Shown here: positions 1 to 12,800 of the stretch, in pieces
Layout of the letters: every line of letters begins with the position of its first letter
Position numbering within the stretch: the stretch's first letter is position 1
Assembly: GCA_900290365.1 (NCBI GenBank)
Contig: OMOE01000001.1
Coordinates: 3,772 to 49,802 of the forward strand
DNA length: 46,031 bases
Source: Syntrophobacter sp. SbD1
GTDB taxonomy: Bacteria > Desulfobacterota > Syntrophobacteria > Syntrophobacterales > Syntrophobacteraceae
Direction of reading: 5' to 3'
Translations under genes and position numbers: made by a program
The notes under the pieces: model-generated
What the model was told of the DNA's origin: nothing
Databases searched by the model: none
Seen by the model: the letters and a program-made list of their open reading frames with translations, nothing else

Positions 1-118
1 TGGAAAGCCCGCCCCACAAATAAACGGTCTTAAGGCAACAGCATTGGGCTTTATGGCACTCTACGGGCGCCAGCTGTGAAGCCTTTTTACCGGGCGTGAG
101 AGGAAAAGGAATATCGAA

Positions 119-958
119 ATGGTTCATCGCTTCAAAATTGTTTTCTCGACTCTGTTTATCTTGAGCGTCTTGTTCGTTTTCCTTGCCGTTGAACTGCCGG
201 CAGCGGAAAAAGCCGCCATAAAAACCGGCGACAAGGTCGGGCTTCAGTTCACCTGCCGCTTTCCAAACGGAGAAATTGCCGCCAGCACATCGAGCGCTGT
301 CGCTGCGGATAAATCCCTGCGCAAATCGGTCGTCTTTGTGCCCAGGTCCATAGACGATCCCTTGGAGGTCGCGGCGGGACAGGCCGCTGCCGCTAAGAAG
401 TTCCCGGTTCCTTTCCTGGATGAAATAGTTGGCCGTATTGCGGCATCTCTTCCCGGAATGTCCCATGGGAAAACTCAAACCATAAAGATTCACTCCGAAA
501 GGGCCGCGGACGTGCCGGAAAAAGAGCAATTCCTGGAGTTGGCCCGCATCAAGGCATACCCCAAAGAGATCAGGATGACCAGGGATGAATACAAGTCGCG
601 CGCGGCAAAAGACGCTGAAGTAGGAGCGGACGTTGAAATTGATCCCCTGGTTACGGCCAAAGTGGCTTCAGTTTCGGAAAACGAGGTGGTGATTCGCACT
701 ACAGCCAAGCCGGGGGCGGTTGTCGAAACGGATTTCGGCAAGGCGACCATCCGGGAAAACGGGAATCAGATCGAGATCGTGATCGAGGCGGCCAAAGGCA
801 CGCTGGTCAGGATGGGGCCGGTCGTCGGCCGCATTTGCGATGCGCAGGACAAGATGTTCACCATAGATTTCGGCAATCCTTTAGCGGGAGAAACCCTGGC
901 GTGTGAAGTAAAGGCCGAACCCATTTCCGGAAACAAGCTGTCGAAGAAAGAGAAATAG
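119..958 (+). CDS. Exported FKBP/SlyD-like peptidyl-prolyl isomerase
   Basis: This 279-aa protein is probably a periplasmic prolyl isomerase or chaperone. Residues 1-30 form a signal peptide with a long hydrophobic core (IVFSTLFILSVLFVFLAVE). FKBP signatures follow: an opening strand KTGDKVGLQFTCRFPNGE, a central LPGMSHGKTQTIKI that matches the FKBP 'L-GM--GE' turn, and near the C-terminus DFGNPLAGETLACEV, which resembles the SlyD 'D-NHPLAG-TL-FEV' segment. The middle, about residues 150-230, would be the inserted flap domain. The start is supported by AGGAAAAGG just upstream. The stop lies 3 bp before the next gene, a longer homologue, so the two are surely co-transcribed. Its position ahead of a tpsB/tpsA pair suggests it helps the exoprotein or barrel cross the periplasm. 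Catalytic activity is not certain because several canonical FKBP active-site aromatics are not evident. Confidence 0.8.
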   Translation: MVHRFKIVFSTLFILSVLFVFLAVELPAAEKAAIKTGDKVGLQFTCRFPNGEIAASTSSAVAADKSLRKSVVFVPRSIDDPLEVAAGQAAAAKKFPVPFLDEIVGRIAASLPGMSHGKTQTIKIHSERAADVPEKEQFLELARIKAYPKEIRMTRDEYKSRAAKDAEVGADVEIDPLVTAKVASVSENEVVIRTTAKPGAVVETDFGKATIRENGNQIEIVIEAAKGTLVRMGPVVGRICDAQDKMFTIDFGNPLAGETLACEVKAEPISGNKLSKKEK

Positions 959-961
959 CAA

Positions 962-2107
962 ATGTCAACAATGGTCTTTCGCGAGCGGATCGCGATTCTG
1001 GCATTATTGTGCGCTCTAATTGTTCCTTGCGCCGCCGTTGGGGGCCAGGCAGGTTCGCCCGGGATTAAAGAGGGCGATCTGGTATCTGTCAACTTCACTG
1101 CAACGACCGGCAAAGGCGAGGTCGTGCGGACGACCTTTGAGAAGAGCGCTAAGGACCCGGCTCTTCGCAAGTCGCAGTACTACGAAGCCTGCGCCGTTTT
1201 CGCCCCGGAAGACGTTATTGCCGGCCGGGCGGGCGGGTCAATCCCGGGCTTGAGCGAAGCGTTGATCGGGATGAGGGCGGGCGAAAAGAAGAGGGTTGTT
1301 TTAAAACCTGATGCAGCAAACGTGTCAGTAGACCCTGCAAAAAGAAAGGAAATGCCCTGTGTAAGGAACATGCCCAAGACGATCCGCATGTCCCCTCAAG
1401 AGTACGTGGGCGCCTTTCATTCCTTTCCCATCGTTGGAAAAGAGGTCCCCATAACGCCTTATTTCAAAGCGGTCGTTGCTGAAGTCTCGGAACAATCTGC
1501 GGTACTCGATTGTCAGATAAAAGACGGCGATCGTTTCGAAGATAGCTTCGGCACAGTAGAGATAAAGATCGATCAACAGAACGTTTCCATGGTGCTCAGC
1601 CCTCGTCTTGGATCCAATTTCCCCATGGAAGGCGGACAGTTGGGGAAAATAGTTTCATCTGACGGCATCAAGTTTATCGTAGATGCCAACAACCCCCTTG
1701 CGGGAATCCCCTTAACGGTCGACCTCGAGATAGCTTCGGTGACCGGGGCTGCGCGGTTGGACTCTCTTCAAATCAAATGGGTCGAAGATTATGACAAGGG
1801 TATCGCTCTGGCCAGGGAGCAGAAAAAACCCGCTGTCATCGTTCTTTATGCGGATTGGTGCGGTTTCTGTAAGCGGTTCTTTACCCAAACCATTCAGGAC
1901 CCTAGAATCAAAACCTTCAGTGATCGCTTTGTCTGGATCAAAGTCAACTCGGATACCCAGAAAAAGTATTACGAAATGTATGAACAGAAAGGTTTTCCTT
2001 TAATCGTTATCCTGAACCGGGATGGACAGCCTATGGATCGCATGGACGGGTTTAAGGATGCGTCAGCCTTCCATGACGAATTGGCAAAGACATCGAAAGC
2101 TCTTTAG
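962..2107 (+). CDS. Exported FKBP/SlyD-like domain fused to a thioredoxin-like domain
   Basis: This 381-aa fusion has an N-terminal signal peptide (ILALLCALIVPCAAVGG). Residues ~30-270 are FKBP/SlyD-like: EGDLVSVNFTATTGKGEVV, then a textbook GLSEALIGMRAGEKKRVVL, then DANNPLAGIPLTVDLEI. Residues ~280-381 form a thioredoxin fold (VIVLYADWCGFCKRF) with a CGFC active site at Cys300/Cys303 and a cis-Pro region KGFPLIVIL. The pairing suggests one periplasmic factor that handles both proline isomerisation and thiol/disulfide chemistry. It starts 3 bp after the preceding FKBP gene and ends 12 bp before tpsB. The neighbouring TpsB has seven cysteines in its barrel, which gives a plausible substrate (inference). 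Whether it oxidises, reduces or isomerises cannot be told from the CGFC motif alone. Confidence 0.85.
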   Translation: MSTMVFRERIAILALLCALIVPCAAVGGQAGSPGIKEGDLVSVNFTATTGKGEVVRTTFEKSAKDPALRKSQYYEACAVFAPEDVIAGRAGGSIPGLSEALIGMRAGEKKRVVLKPDAANVSVDPAKRKEMPCVRNMPKTIRMSPQEYVGAFHSFPIVGKEVPITPYFKAVVAEVSEQSAVLDCQIKDGDRFEDSFGTVEIKIDQQNVSMVLSPRLGSNFPMEGGQLGKIVSSDGIKFIVDANNPLAGIPLTVDLEIASVTGAARLDSLQIKWVEDYDKGIALAREQKKPAVIVLYADWCGFCKRFFTQTIQDPRIKTFSDRFVWIKVNSDTQKKYYEMYEQKGFPLIVILNRDGQPMDRMDGFKDASAFHDELAKTSKAL

Positions 2108-2119
2108 ATATCCGAAAAT

Positions 2120-3760
2120 ATGGGACCTCTGAATCAACAAAAACGACTTATCTTCGTCGCCATCCTGTTCTCCATATGCGTTTGGCCGGCCGTCATCTGC
2201 CGGTGTTTCGCACAGGACGCGGCCCGGGAGGCTGTTTTCCCGATCGAAGGCTTTCTGGTCGAAGGAAACACCCTTCTGCCGCCCGAGTCCATACAGGACG
2301 TGCTGGAAGGTTTGACAGGTCCCGACAAAAAGGCATCAGACGTTGAAACGGCACGGGATAAGCTGGAGAAACTTTATCATTCCAAAGGATATCCGACAGT
2401 CCTGGTCAGCATTCCCGAGCAGAGCGTTCAGGAAGGAATCCTCCGGCTCAGTGTGGTCGAGAGCAAAATAGCAAAGGTAACTATCACCGGTAATCGTTAC
2501 ATGACAGCGGAAAAGATCCTCAGGGGTCTTCCCTCGCTGAAGTCGGGCAATGTCCTTTATACTCCCGATGTTCAAAAAGAATTCAGCAAGGCCAATGCAA
2601 GCCCCGATGCCAAGGTGAGCCCTTCGCTGGCCCAGGGAAACGAACCGGGAACCGTTGACGTTGACCTGAAAGTGGAAGATACACTGCCCCTGCATGCAAG
2701 CGTCGAACTGAGCAACCGTGCGAGTCTTGGCACTACCGAACTTAGGCTTAACGCCGTACTCCATTATGACAACCTGTGGCAGAGGGACCATTCCCTCTCG
2801 CTGCAGTATCAGACTTCCCCGGAGGACCCGAACCAGGTTGAGGTCGGCGCGGTGGCATATTCTCTTCCCGCCCCCTGGAACCTGAACCATCTTATTCTGT
2901 TTACCGGGGTTTATAGCGACAGCAATACCGCATTTGGCGAAGGATTCGATACGACGGGAAAGGGCCACCAGTTCGGCACGCGTTACGTAGTGCCCCTGCC
3001 CGGATTGACCAACTACACGCATAACGTCATCGTCGGGCTCGACTACAAGGATTACCAGAATATCACCCTGCAGTTCGCGAATAGTCCAAATAGTGGCAGT
3101 ACTGGAGAAAACCCGGCGGTCACATATTTTCCCCTCTCGTTTGCCTACAACTCCTTCCTTACAGATTCACGCGGTGTAACGCAGTTCACCTCGGGATTGA
3201 ATATGGCCCTTCGCGGGTTGATCTCCAATGAGGCGGCATTCGCGGCAAACCGGGCTGATGCGCAGGGAAACTACCTGTACGCGACGGGGTGCGTGGAACG
3301 TACCCAGGACCTGGTTGCCGGAACCAAATTGTTCGTTAAGGCCGACGGGCAGATTTCAGACGCCCCTCTCATAAATAATGAGGAATTTAACGGCGGGGGT
3401 CTCGAAAGCGTGAGGGGATACGCGGAGACCGAAGCGCTTGGCGACTGCGGTGTGCATTGCACTGTCGAACTGCGTGCCCCCGAGTGCACCGCACCGTATG
3501 GCATAGGAAACGGAAAACTCAAGTGTACGCCGTTTATCTTCTACGATACGGCGCACTTGTACGTACTGGATCCATCGCCGGAGCAGAAGGCGAGCTTCGA
3601 TCTCGAAGGCGTCGGCGTCGGCGTAAGAGGCGTATATGACAAATGCCTGGAATATGAAACATGCTGGGCGACCGCGCTCTCGGACTCCGGGTCCACCCTC
3701 GTCGAGCACACCAAGCCCGGCGACAGCATGGTGAATTTCAGGGTCAAATATCTGTACTGA
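2120..3760 (+). CDS. Two-partner secretion outer-membrane transporter (TpsB, ShlB/FhaC/HecB type)
   Basis: This 546-aa Omp85-superfamily protein exports the large TpsA encoded next to it. After a signal peptide (ending near CRCFAQD), two POTRA regions occupy residues ~38-190 (FPIEGFLVEGNTLLPPESIQ; AKVTITGNRYMTAEKIL). The 16-strand barrel follows (ASVELSNRASLGTTELRL; LRLNAVLHYDNLWQRDHSLS). The superfamily loop-6 motif VRGY is at residues 431-434 in GGGLESVRGYAETEALGD. The protein ends on an aromatic residue (VKYLY), as barrels assembled by BAM do. Length fits the family. The oddity is seven cysteines in the last third (ATGC, GDC, VHC, PEC, LKC, DKC, ETC), two of them just after VRGY; typical TpsB barrels have few or none. 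It lies directly upstream of its presumed substrate and 12 bp downstream of the thioredoxin fusion. Confidence 0.93.
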   Translation: MGPLNQQKRLIFVAILFSICVWPAVICRCFAQDAAREAVFPIEGFLVEGNTLLPPESIQDVLEGLTGPDKKASDVETARDKLEKLYHSKGYPTVLVSIPEQSVQEGILRLSVVESKIAKVTITGNRYMTAEKILRGLPSLKSGNVLYTPDVQKEFSKANASPDAKVSPSLAQGNEPGTVDVDLKVEDTLPLHASVELSNRASLGTTELRLNAVLHYDNLWQRDHSLSLQYQTSPEDPNQVEVGAVAYSLPAPWNLNHLILFTGVYSDSNTAFGEGFDTTGKGHQFGTRYVVPLPGLTNYTHNVIVGLDYKDYQNITLQFANSPNSGSTGENPAVTYFPLSFAYNSFLTDSRGVTQFTSGLNMALRGLISNEAAFAANRADAQGNYLYATGCVERTQDLVAGTKLFVKADGQISDAPLINNEEFNGGGLESVRGYAETEALGDCGVHCTVELRAPECTAPYGIGNGKLKCTPFIFYDTAHLYVLDPSPEQKASFDLEGVGVGVRGVYDKCLEYETCWATALSDSGSTLVEHTKPGDSMVNFRVKYLY

Positions 3761-3766
3761 GACGGG

Positions 3767-3838
3767 GATTTAGGGATTTAGGGATTGAGGGATTTCTGAG
3801 TTCGTTTTTAATTTCTGAATTCCTAAGTTCCTGAATCT
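3767..3838 (+). repeat. Iterated GGGATTTA-type repeat between tpsB and tpsA
   Basis: Four tandem units of about 8 bp reading GGGATTT(A/G) are followed by TTCTGAGTTC and TTCTGAATTCCTAAGTTCC, which are AT-rich and partly self-complementary. It occupies the whole tpsB-tpsA gap apart from the ribosome binding site. It is one of several unrelated short-repeat families at junctions of this cluster. Confidence 0.6.
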
Positions 3839-3879
3839 TGTCCGTAATTTTAGTCCATGTAGCAGTTTTTTGGGGGGGA

Positions 3880-6800
3880 ATGATGAAAAAGGGACTGGCC
3901 GTTCTTTTGTGCTTGTGTATTGCCTTCCTGCCGGCAATATCCTATGCCGGAGCAGGCTCGAAGATTCCCGGTTTCTATAAGTCTTTGATGCCCCCTCTTC
4001 CAAAGCCCCCGCTGCCGAACACTGGAACACTTTTTCAGCACGGACTCAATCTTACGGTAGCCACCGGGAACAAGCCGCAGGCAGCTTCCAACCTCCTTTT
4101 AACGCCGGCTTCCACTGCCAAAACCGTCGCATCGCTGGCCACCCCACTATCGGGGGTGCCCGGTCCCGATCAGCTTCCCACGTGGACCACTGTTGGGACG
4201 GGCATCTCGAGTATCACCACGACCCCTGACCACATGGTGATCAAACAGAGCGCGCCGCAGGCAATCCAGAATTGGCAAACTTTCAATATCGGCTCTAATG
4301 CGTGGGTCCAATTCCTGCAAAATAACAATCCGAGCTGGGTCTGCCTGAATCTCATCGGCAGCCAGAGCCCGAGCCAGATATTCGGAAAACTTACCGCTCA
4401 GGGCCAGATATACCTGATCAACACTAACGGCATCCTGTTCGGTCCCACATCTCAGGTCAATGTCCATACCCTGATAGCGTCCGCACTTAACATTCAAACC
4501 AGCGATTTTCTGAACGGGACTCTGAACTTCAGCGGCGCAGGTGCTTCCAATGCCTCCGTAGTGAACCAGGGGACCATAACCACCGACACCCAAGGTTCGG
4601 TTTTTCTGCTTGGCCCCTATGTCGAAAACGACGGGACCATAACTACCAGCGCAGGCCAGATCGGCCTTGCGGCAGGGGGCCTCACAGCAGGGACCGGTAT
4701 CGATATTTACCAGAACATCGGCGTGCGGAATTGGCTAATGGTTAAAGCCGTCGGTACCGCAGGAAATGCGGTCAATAACGGCCAGATGACGGCCGACACC
4801 GGCCTGATCGGGATGTACGGTGCAAATGTCGAGCAGAACGGAACGGTTTCCGCCACTACGGGTCTCCAGGTGGACGGAGAAATCGAACTGATGGCGTCGG
4901 ACTCGGTTACCATTGGGGCAGGGAGCATCACGAGAACACCAGTATCGACTTCGACGGACACGGCAGTCCAATCGTTCATTATCAATCCCGGGAAGATCAG
5001 CATAATTGGCCTGGATTCCACTCATCCATTGCTGCATTTTGTGGACGACGGACTCATCCAGGCCCCATCCGGCACGGTAACTTTGCAAGCTCAAGACGGC
5101 GTCGACCTGGAAAGCGGCAGCAGCATCGACGTAAGCGGCCTGTGGATCAACATGCCTGCGTCAGCCAATACCACCCAGATTCAGCTAAACACCGTGGAAC
5201 TCGCTGACTACCCCGATCAGAAAAACGGCGTTCTTAAGGGTGCGACCGTTACGGTAAATAATCTCCTTGGCTCCTCCATCGGTAATATCTCCGGTTACCT
5301 CAATACCAAGCTGGAAACCGCGCAGGAAAGAAGCCTTACAGGTGGCATGATCTCCATCACCACTCCCTCCTCTGGCGATGTCATTGTCAATCAGGGGGCT
5401 TCTCTCAATTTTTCGGGTGGAGGCACAAACTATAGCGCAGGGAATATAACAACTACGGAGTTGATCGCCGCAAACCAAACCTATGCCATCAACAACGCTC
5501 CTGAAACCCTTCATTACACAGGCATAACGAGCGTTACCAACTACGTTGACAGTTATATAGAAGGCGCTAATGCAGGTTCTCTTACACTCAGTGCCGGGCA
5601 TATAGTCCTGAATGGAAATATCAATGGGGCCGCCACAGCGGGTGTTTATCAAACCAGCACCTTGGAAAAGCTCGATAAAATGGGAAACCAGAACACCCTC
5701 GGGCTTCAGGCGCCGGTTGGCGGCACCTTGATTATCGGGGTACAGCCGTCCGGTGGAGTAGTCGACCTACAGAATTTCATGGTCGATTCCGTGGTCCTGT
5801 ATGGTCCCAACGACCAACTTCCCTCTAATTCGAACACTACCTATCTTTCCGCTCAAAAACTGAGCGCAGCAGGTCTGAAGAACCTGGAAATCGCCGCCAA
5901 CACCTCTATTACAGTCGACGCGGATGCGGATATCTCATTGAATCCGGGGGGAAGTCTATCCTTTGTGGCAAGGGCAATAGACGTCCGGGGGGCAATCAAT
6001 GTCGCGTCCGGCAGCATCAATTTGACTGACGAGGATAACGTGACTGCATTCAGCACGCTCAACGGTAGTGCCAATCCCCTCTACCAACAGATGAGTTTTT
6101 CGGGAACTGAATTAGAACAAGGCAGCCAGATCGTCGCTGCGGGCCAGCGCATCGATAATTCCCGGGCTGCTGACGGCGGCACAGGCGGCGCGGATAGTTT
6201 TGCTTATATTGGAGGTGGCTACATTGAGATCCAGGACGTGAGCTATTTTAGCCATGGCGTGATCTTGGCTGCCGGGAGCCTGGTCGATGTCAGCGGAGGA
6301 TACGGCATCAGTCAGAAAGGTGTGGTAACGGGAGGAGATGCCGGATCTCTGAGCATCCAGGGCGTCGGGACCATCCTGAACGGCGCAGGTATCGTTCTCG
6401 ATGGCGATTTGAAAGCCTATTCCATCCAGGGCAGTAACGTGGAGTCACAGGTCCTCCTGGAAAATAAGCTTAACCCTGGCAGCATCACCCTGCACGCCCA
6501 GGGTATCGCGGTAGTAAATCCTTCCGCTCAACCGGACCCGCAGCAAGACCAGGACATAGGGCTCATCCTGGATCAGGACCGCCTGGACAATTCTGGTTTT
6601 ACCGGGATCAGTCTACAAAGCGTCGACAATATAACGATCGAACCCGGCGTCAGTCTTTCTCCTTCGATGGTAAAACTCTCCCCACCCGTTCCCGGGGCGA
6701 ACAACAGTGGGAACAGCCTTGTCAGCGTTGCGCCGGGCCTGGTGGGGTCATCGTCTATTTCCTTCACTGCCGGCGTCCCAATCTGGAATACCGATCAGAA

Positions 6801-9800
6801 TAACCAACCGGTCATCCCAGACGCCACTGCCACGGTCAGCATCTTAACCGGGGCCAAAATCAGTGTCGCACCGACCGGGTCGATCACATTGAAGGCGCCA
6901 TATATCACAATAGACGGTGATTTGACCGCCCCTGCCGGCAATATCAACGCTACTGCATCGGCCGCACTCGAATTACAAAGTGGTGCGACAATATCCGCCA
7001 CAGGCTATAACCTCCCTGTCTTGAAACCAATCATGCAGGGCCTCCCCGCGGGTTACACCACCCTTTCGGGTGGCAATGTCACATTGAACGCCCCCAGCCT
7101 GACTACGGTACCCGGATCGGAGATCGACGTTTCAGGGTCGTCTCCGGTTACGACCTACCTCCGTAACGGCAACGGCGTCCCCGTCGCCCAGACGGTTGCC
7201 GGCAATCCGGGGAGCATATCCATTACCGGGACTACACTCTCCTTGAAGGGAGCACTCCTAGGGCAGGCCCAACTGGCTGGGTTGCAGGGCGGCTCGTTAT
7301 CGATCTCCAGCCAGGACGTCTCTAATCCGTACACTTTGGCGGCGTCGGACCTCCAAAACTATGTCAATGGCGGGTTCGATGCGCTGAGCTTCTCCAGTTG
7401 GAAGGGGCTGACATTTTCCGGCGACATGAATATTTCCGTCGCAAGGAGCCTGACACTCGATGCTCCCAGCTTTACCGGGTCCGGCAATATTTTTCTCCGG
7501 GCGCCCTTGATAAATTTGCAGGACACCTATGCTTACGGCTATGTTAAAGGACAGCCCCTTCTACCCTCCGGTAACGCTAATCTTACCCTGACTAGCGACT
7601 GGATAAACGCAACCGGATATTTTACCCTCACCGGGTTTCAGGGTGTTACATTATTCGCGGCAAATGACATCATGTTTAGCGATCAGGCATACGCCGGCTC
7701 GATCTTGCAGGGCCAGCTGTGGACATCAGCCAGTTTAACCCTGCGGGCTGACCGTATCTATCCTACCACTGCGTCTGACTTCACAATTACCTCCGGGGCG
7801 GATATCAGCATTCAGGGCAGTAGTCCGCATAATGCGTCTCCCGTCTATTCGGCAGGCGGCAGCCTCACTATAGATTCGCAGAATGGGAATATCGATATGG
7901 AGGGCGGTTACCTGGATGCGCCAATGGGACAGATTACTCTCGATGCGCCTGGAGGGACCGTCACCCTATCCAGCGGCAGCAACATTTCGACCGCCGGGTC
8001 GATTTCGGTGGATTACGGGAATTTTATTTACGGGTCTGGCAGCAGCGCTCTATTCTGGACCATTACCACTCAAGCCACCGGTTCCAGCCTTGTATCGGCC
8101 GCACCGCAGGGATCGTTGACGATTGAGGGCAAAGAAGTGCTTGCCAAGCCCGGATCGACCATCGACCTCTCCGGAGGCGGCAGCGTCTTCGCAGAGTTGT
8201 TCCAGCAGGGCCTCCAAGGCTCCGTCGATCCGTTCCAAGGTAAATATGTCATCGTCCCGAACGCTGATTATTCACTTCCAGGACAGGCAGTCTACCTGCA
8301 AGGCGCCCCGGGCCTCAAAGCCGGTGTGTATTCCATTCTCCCCGAGCAGTATGCCTTTTTGCCCGGAGCGATGGTTGTTACGGATACCGGCACAAACTTT
8401 GTCTCAGGGACCCAGCAGGTTTCCGCCAACGGCTTTCCTGTCGTCGCAGGCTATCTCACCTACATGGGGACCACCATCCAGCCTTCCCTGATGCAGGCTT
8501 TCGAAGTGCAGCCTGCAAGTTATATTTTAACGCAGGGGTATTTCAATACCTCGCAGTTTGTTGCCGGAAATGGGGGCAGCCTTAGCCTTACCGGGCAAAC
8601 CACGGTAGTCGGCTCAACAATCTCTGCCGCCGCTTTGAATGGATACCATGGCGGTACAATCTCCCTGAGCGGGACCAACGCCTTCATCGAAGAGTCAAGT
8701 AGTCAAGTGCCATTGGATCCTGCATCCGGAACGCTTTACGTTGCGGCCGACACCCTGACGGGGTTCAAGGAAATCGACATCGGAAACCTCAATCAAAACC
8801 AGGGTGCGCTCACCAGCACGATCGAAATGGAACAGGGCGCCGTCCTCAATGCGGCCAAAGTGGTCCTCTCGGCACAGAACACAATAACGCTCGATTCAGG
8901 GGCACAGATCAACACGATTGATTCGAACGGAACCGGCTCGACGAGCCTGATCACTCCAACCGGTTTGCTCAACATGGAGTCAAATTCCCTTATCCATGCA
9001 TCTGACCAGGTTACCATGACAATCGGCCAGTTGAACTTCCAGGGGGGCCTGCAGATCGATCACGGCGCACTCAACCTTACGGGGCAGAATATCTACTTCG
9101 TGCCCCAGGTGGGGACCTCGCCGTCCAACCCCGGCCTAAACCTGTATCTCACCAATGCCTTTTGGAGCAACTTCGGTAATTTCAATGACGTAACCATTTC
9201 TGCTTCGGGAGGCTATTCCGACGGCTCTGTTCAGGGCACGGTCGGTTTCCTCGGCGGTATGAGTCTTTCCGCCAAGAATGCCTTCACCATCAATGCGGCC
9301 AAGATTGAGGGGTTGCACACGATAGACAATAACGCCGTGGTCATCAGCGCTCCAACGATCAGTCTTTTGAACAGGGGCGGCGGTACCCCCACCAGTCCAA
9401 CTTTAACTAACGCGGGTTCGCTGACTCTAGATGCTACCGGGATTTCTGTAGGAGAAGGCGCATTTCTTAACGGGTTGACACCCAGTAACCCTAACCCGAA
9501 CGGCTTGCTGTTAGGCGGATTTTCTACTGTTAATTTCAACGCGAAAAACGACATCACTTTTCAGGGGAGCGGTTCCCTCGTTACCGGGGCCGGCAACCTG
9601 AACTTCGCATCGGGCCGTGTCACTACTTCGTATTATACGGATGCAAACACCCCTTACACAGCAGCAAACTTCACTATTGCAGCGACGAATGCAGCCGTTA
9701 ATATCAACCCGCCCACCGGCGGGGCCGCAGCGCCGCAGTCCACGGTGAGCCCCGGCGGGTCCCTGGCAATCGACGGCAACAGCATCGACGTCAACTCGGG

Positions 9801-12800
9801 TGTAATTCAAATGGCCTCCGGGACCCTCACGCTTAACGGGACCAACGGCGTCACCCTGTCGGGGACCGCACAGGTTCTGGATGGAGGATGTACCCAGTCG
9901 ATAACAGCCAATGGGCAAACCACCAATGTGTTCTCTCCGGGGGGCAGTGTCTATTTGACCTCGGCAAATGGTGCGGTAGCCATCGGAACCAACACGGTCA
10001 TCGATGTCTCGGGAGTGCAAAAAGATTCTTCCACCGATCCGAACGACATTGGCGTCAATGCAGGCTTAATTTCCATTTATTCACCATCCGCTCCGGTCGT
10101 CCTGCAAGGGACCCTGGTGGGGAAGGAGGGGAATATCTATGCCGGCGACGGAAAGACGATACTCGCTACCGGCATCGGCGGTTCGTTTACGTTGGATACC
10201 AAGAATCTCTCCAGCATCTCCGCATCCGGCAAAACAGGGTTCTCCGCACTTAACGCCATACTTAGTAGCGAGGGATTTAACGATTCGCTCGTTATCAGGT
10301 CCAGGACCGACACATCCTTGACGATTGCCGCAACTGACACTGTAACCGCCAGGCAGTTTACACTCACTGCCGACCAGGGATCCATAGATGTCAAGGGGAA
10401 TATACAAACCTCGGACCCGAATGGCGATTCGTCCGTCGAACTCTATGCGGGAAAAGATCTTACACTCGAATCCGCGATTTACGCTACCGGCTCGCAAAGT
10501 TCCGCCCACGGGGGCGAGGTCCTTTTGAGCAGCACGAGCGGGACAATATACTTTCAGCAGGATGCAAGCATAGACGTTTCAGGGGGCGGTTCGGGTCAAG
10601 GTGGAAGCGTTTATCTGAGGGCATCTCTAAACCCCACCGGTACCGATGTTAACATGAATCTTGCCGGCAGCATCACCGGGGCAAGCCAAATCCTGGCGGA
10701 AGGCGTCCTGTACGGCACACCTGCCGGAGTTTCTCCGCTACAGTATATTTATGGGACTCACACGATCACCAGCACGGATATCGGGAATTGGCAACAAGGG
10801 ATCCAGAACTTCATGAATAGCCCGGGTGCCACAATCCAGGGCAGCCTTTTTTCGCATCTTACGCTGAAAAACTGCGGACCGCCCCAATTTGCACCAGGTC
10901 TCGAAATTGACAGTTCAGGCAACCTGACCGTTGGCGCTGCCTGGTACTTTAACAATATGAGTGTGCCAGTCTGGAGTGTGCCTGCCGGCATGCTGACGCT
11001 GCGCGCCGCCGGGAACCTGATGATAAGCCAAGACCTGGTGGATAATAAGGAGGACGCGTACAATGATTACTACTCGCAAACTGCGCAGACTTCCTGGGGC
11101 ATGACCCTGGTTGCCGGCGCAGACTTGACCAGCTCTAACCCCACAGCTACCGTCGAACAAACCGGCGCCTTCAAAAGCGGGGTTAACGACCTGACGATCG
11201 CAGGCGGGACACTGGTTTACACCGAAAAAGCCCCGCTTCAGCTTGCGGCGGGAGGAGATATCATAGTGAATTCGGGAAACACGGCCCCGCCGATGCCCGG
11301 ATACATGATTGCAGACGCATATCCTAACAGCACGATGTTTTATAACGTCGCCACGTACAGCGGCCCCATAAGCGTGACAGCGGGCCATGATGTCACCATA
11401 AATGGTGGAGCGATCCAGTCGGCCGTCGGAGACATCGATATCCATGCCGGCAATAATCTGAATCTCGCAACGATAAATGTGAATTCAGGCGGCATCAGCG
11501 AAGCCTTCACGGGCGCCATCCGTACTACGGGAGAATTGACCGGCCCCGACCTTTCAGACCTGCCCGACAATATCTCCAATTATTGGCATTATGGCAATGG
11601 AGGTAACATCTCGATTTATGTCGAGGGTAATGTGATATCCTTCCCGGCGGTATTGACCGGAAATCCCGATCTCGAAGGGTGGGACTCTTACAATAATTAC
11701 GGTTTGTATGCCCAGGGCTGGTCGGCAAGCTACGGCGTCTCAAACAGTGGGATGGCTTTGCCCACGGAGGGCCTTGCGACTATGGCAGGAGGCAACCTCA
11801 CCATAAATGCCGGCGGCAGCTTTTCATGCCAGGCCGGGACATTCTCTCCCATTTCTTATTCCGACTCGGTTCCCGCCCTCGCAGCAAACGACAGAGGCAA
11901 TCTGATAATTTTTTCCGGCGGTGACATGGCGGGCAGATTCCTGGTTTCGGACGGCATCGGTGAATTGCACTCGATGGGCAATTTCGACAACGGTGTCACG
12001 AATCTTCCAATAGAGATGTTTGCCGCCGCAGTCCACCTAAGCTCCCAGGGCGTTATGAACGTCGGGGCAATAGTTAATCCCACCATCGCGCGTCCAGTGG
12101 TGCCGGGGGACATTGATACCGGCAGCGTCCAGGTGCCTTGGGACCTGGAATATGCGAACAGCGGCACTTACGCGTCAGTCAGCCTCACTTCGGTCACCGG
12201 CGATGTTTCGCTCTACGGCAAGGACAGCTGTTACGGCGTCTTCTCCAACGAAACGGACTACGGCCTGAGCATCCTTCCCCCTACCGTATCTATTACGGCA
12301 GGAGGAAATATCAACCTTCTCAACAATTTTACACTTGCCCCGTATAAGAACGGGAACCTTACCCTGCTGGCCGGAGGAAACGTCGACGGCCAAATGGCTG
12401 GCGGGGCCCGGGCTGAGATCCAGATGTCTGAAGCGTCGGATGCGCTCTATGGGCAGCAAAATGATAGTGTTTACGGGGTTCAGCCGGGCCTATCGGGCCT
12501 TAAAGCGCAGGAGGTTTCCGGGCTTGATCCTGCCGGGCTTCTTCACGCCGCTGACGATACCTCCGTTGTGGTGAACGCTGGTAAAAATATCGAGGACCTG
12601 ATGCTTTTGATGCCCAAGCAAGCCGATATTACGGCCGGGGCGGACATCAGCGATCTTTATTACTTCGGTCACAATAATAGCTATACCTCCAACGGCGGCG
12701 CCACATACAGCTCCGATGAAGTCACAATGATAAAAGCCGGGGGCGATATTACGTTCAGTACCTCGCAAAATGCCACCTTAAACACTGGCATTATTGAGGG

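Noticed and set aside
2336..3022. 228-aa minus-strand frame opposite tpsB
   Set aside because: tpsB has POTRA regions and the VRGY motif. The antisense frame has no motif or ribosome binding site.
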